Assembly: GCF_001457775.1 (NCBI RefSeq)
Contig: NZ_CYSG01000020.1
Coordinates: forward strand, 1 to 64,000
Source of the DNA: Phaeobacter sp. CECT 5382
Lineage (GTDB): Bacteria > Pseudomonadota > Alphaproteobacteria > Rhodobacterales > Rhodobacteraceae
DNA: 64,000 nt
Direction: 5' to 3'
Below are positions 63,896-64,000 of the stretch, piece after piece; position 1 is the stretch's first letter, and each line of letters begins with the position of its first letter. Below the pieces are notes generated by a model. The model did no database searches. It had not been told where the DNA came from and saw only the letters and a program-made list of their open reading frames with translations. The position numbers and the translations under genes are program-made.

Positions 63896-64000
63896 TCACG
63901 CGGCCGCGCTCGCCTCGATCACCGGCGCAAGCGCCTGCACTACAAGCTCTGGCCCCGCGCCAGGACGATTGGCCCCTTCCGACAGCATTCGCCGCCAGGC
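63896..64000 (-). CDS. 3' end of an unidentified gene
   Basis: The last 34 codons of a frame enter from the right edge and stop at TGA 63896. The peptide (AWRRMLSEGANRPGAGPELV, ending EASAAA) is too short to assign. An Ala-rich coding composition like that of neighbours supports it being real. Confidence 0.55.
   Translation of the reverse strand, partial: AWRRMLSEGANRPGAGPELVVQALAPVIEASAAA

Overview
The window looks like a chromosomal segment of a marine alphaproteobacterium of the Roseobacter group (Rhodobacterales). This is judged from gene content, not from a database search: a DMSP lyase of the DddP type, heterotetrameric sarcosine oxidase soxBDAG, the yajC-secD-secF / ccmABCDG layout, a TSUP permease, and house-keeping proteins with typical Rhodobacterales sequences. 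Most of it is core genome with tight gene packing and several clear intrinsic terminators. I saw no complete prophage, CRISPR array, rRNA or secretion locus.

Left edge (1-920): the end of an IS903-group (IS5 family) insertion sequence has cut a tyrosine-integrase gene that lies beside the 3' end of a tRNA-Leu(UAG). This looks like the border of an integrated element extending off the left side. From 1 to 12.5 kb follow NAD(P)HX repair (nnr), glnB-glnA nitrogen assimilation, a glutathione transferase, an Hsp70-like protein, a lytic transglycosylase, an unrecognised tail-anchored-looking protein, dddP, and a Ni/Co-type transporter pair (DUF1007 plus a NicO permease with a His-rich loop). From 12.8 to 24.3 kb are a hydrolase-OsmC fusion, a small Cys protein, purB, a TPR lipo/periplasmic-type protein, a lone fliG, a lipid A-type acyltransferase, a DUF1223 protein, acnA, an SDR and a DOPA-dioxygenase-like protein.

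24.3-31.3 kb is a long minus-strand array: yajC, secD, secF, a TSUP permease, a Mth938-type protein, then ccmA, B, C, D, G for cytochrome c maturation (ccmI is 34 kb away at 61 kb). A decayed IS5-family element (31507-32438) separates yajC from serS and carries two related short insertions in opposite orientation. From 32.7 to 54.8 kb: serS, a helix-hairpin-helix / Lys-Ala-rich histone-like protein, a fatty acid desaturase, der-bamB-yfgM-like genes (outer membrane assembly and ribosome GTPase), an RND efflux pair, an SDR, an endonuclease/phosphatase-family membrane protein, an Atm1-like ABC exporter, a LysM protein, a LOG protein, rarD, Fe/Mn SOD, a FkbM methyltransferase and an orphan secreted protein.

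55.4-62.9 kb holds soxB-D-A-G (sarcosine to glycine plus a C1 unit on tetrahydrofolate, making H2O2) and, divergently, ccmI-ruvX-DUF1289. The window ends with a phytanoyl-CoA-dioxygenase-like gene and the 3' end of an unidentified gene. The most unusual points are the disrupted integrase/tRNA boundary, the short paired insertions inside the dead IS, the histone-like protein, the lone fliG and the RND pump with two extra membrane segments. I did not find a clearly novel multi-gene system.
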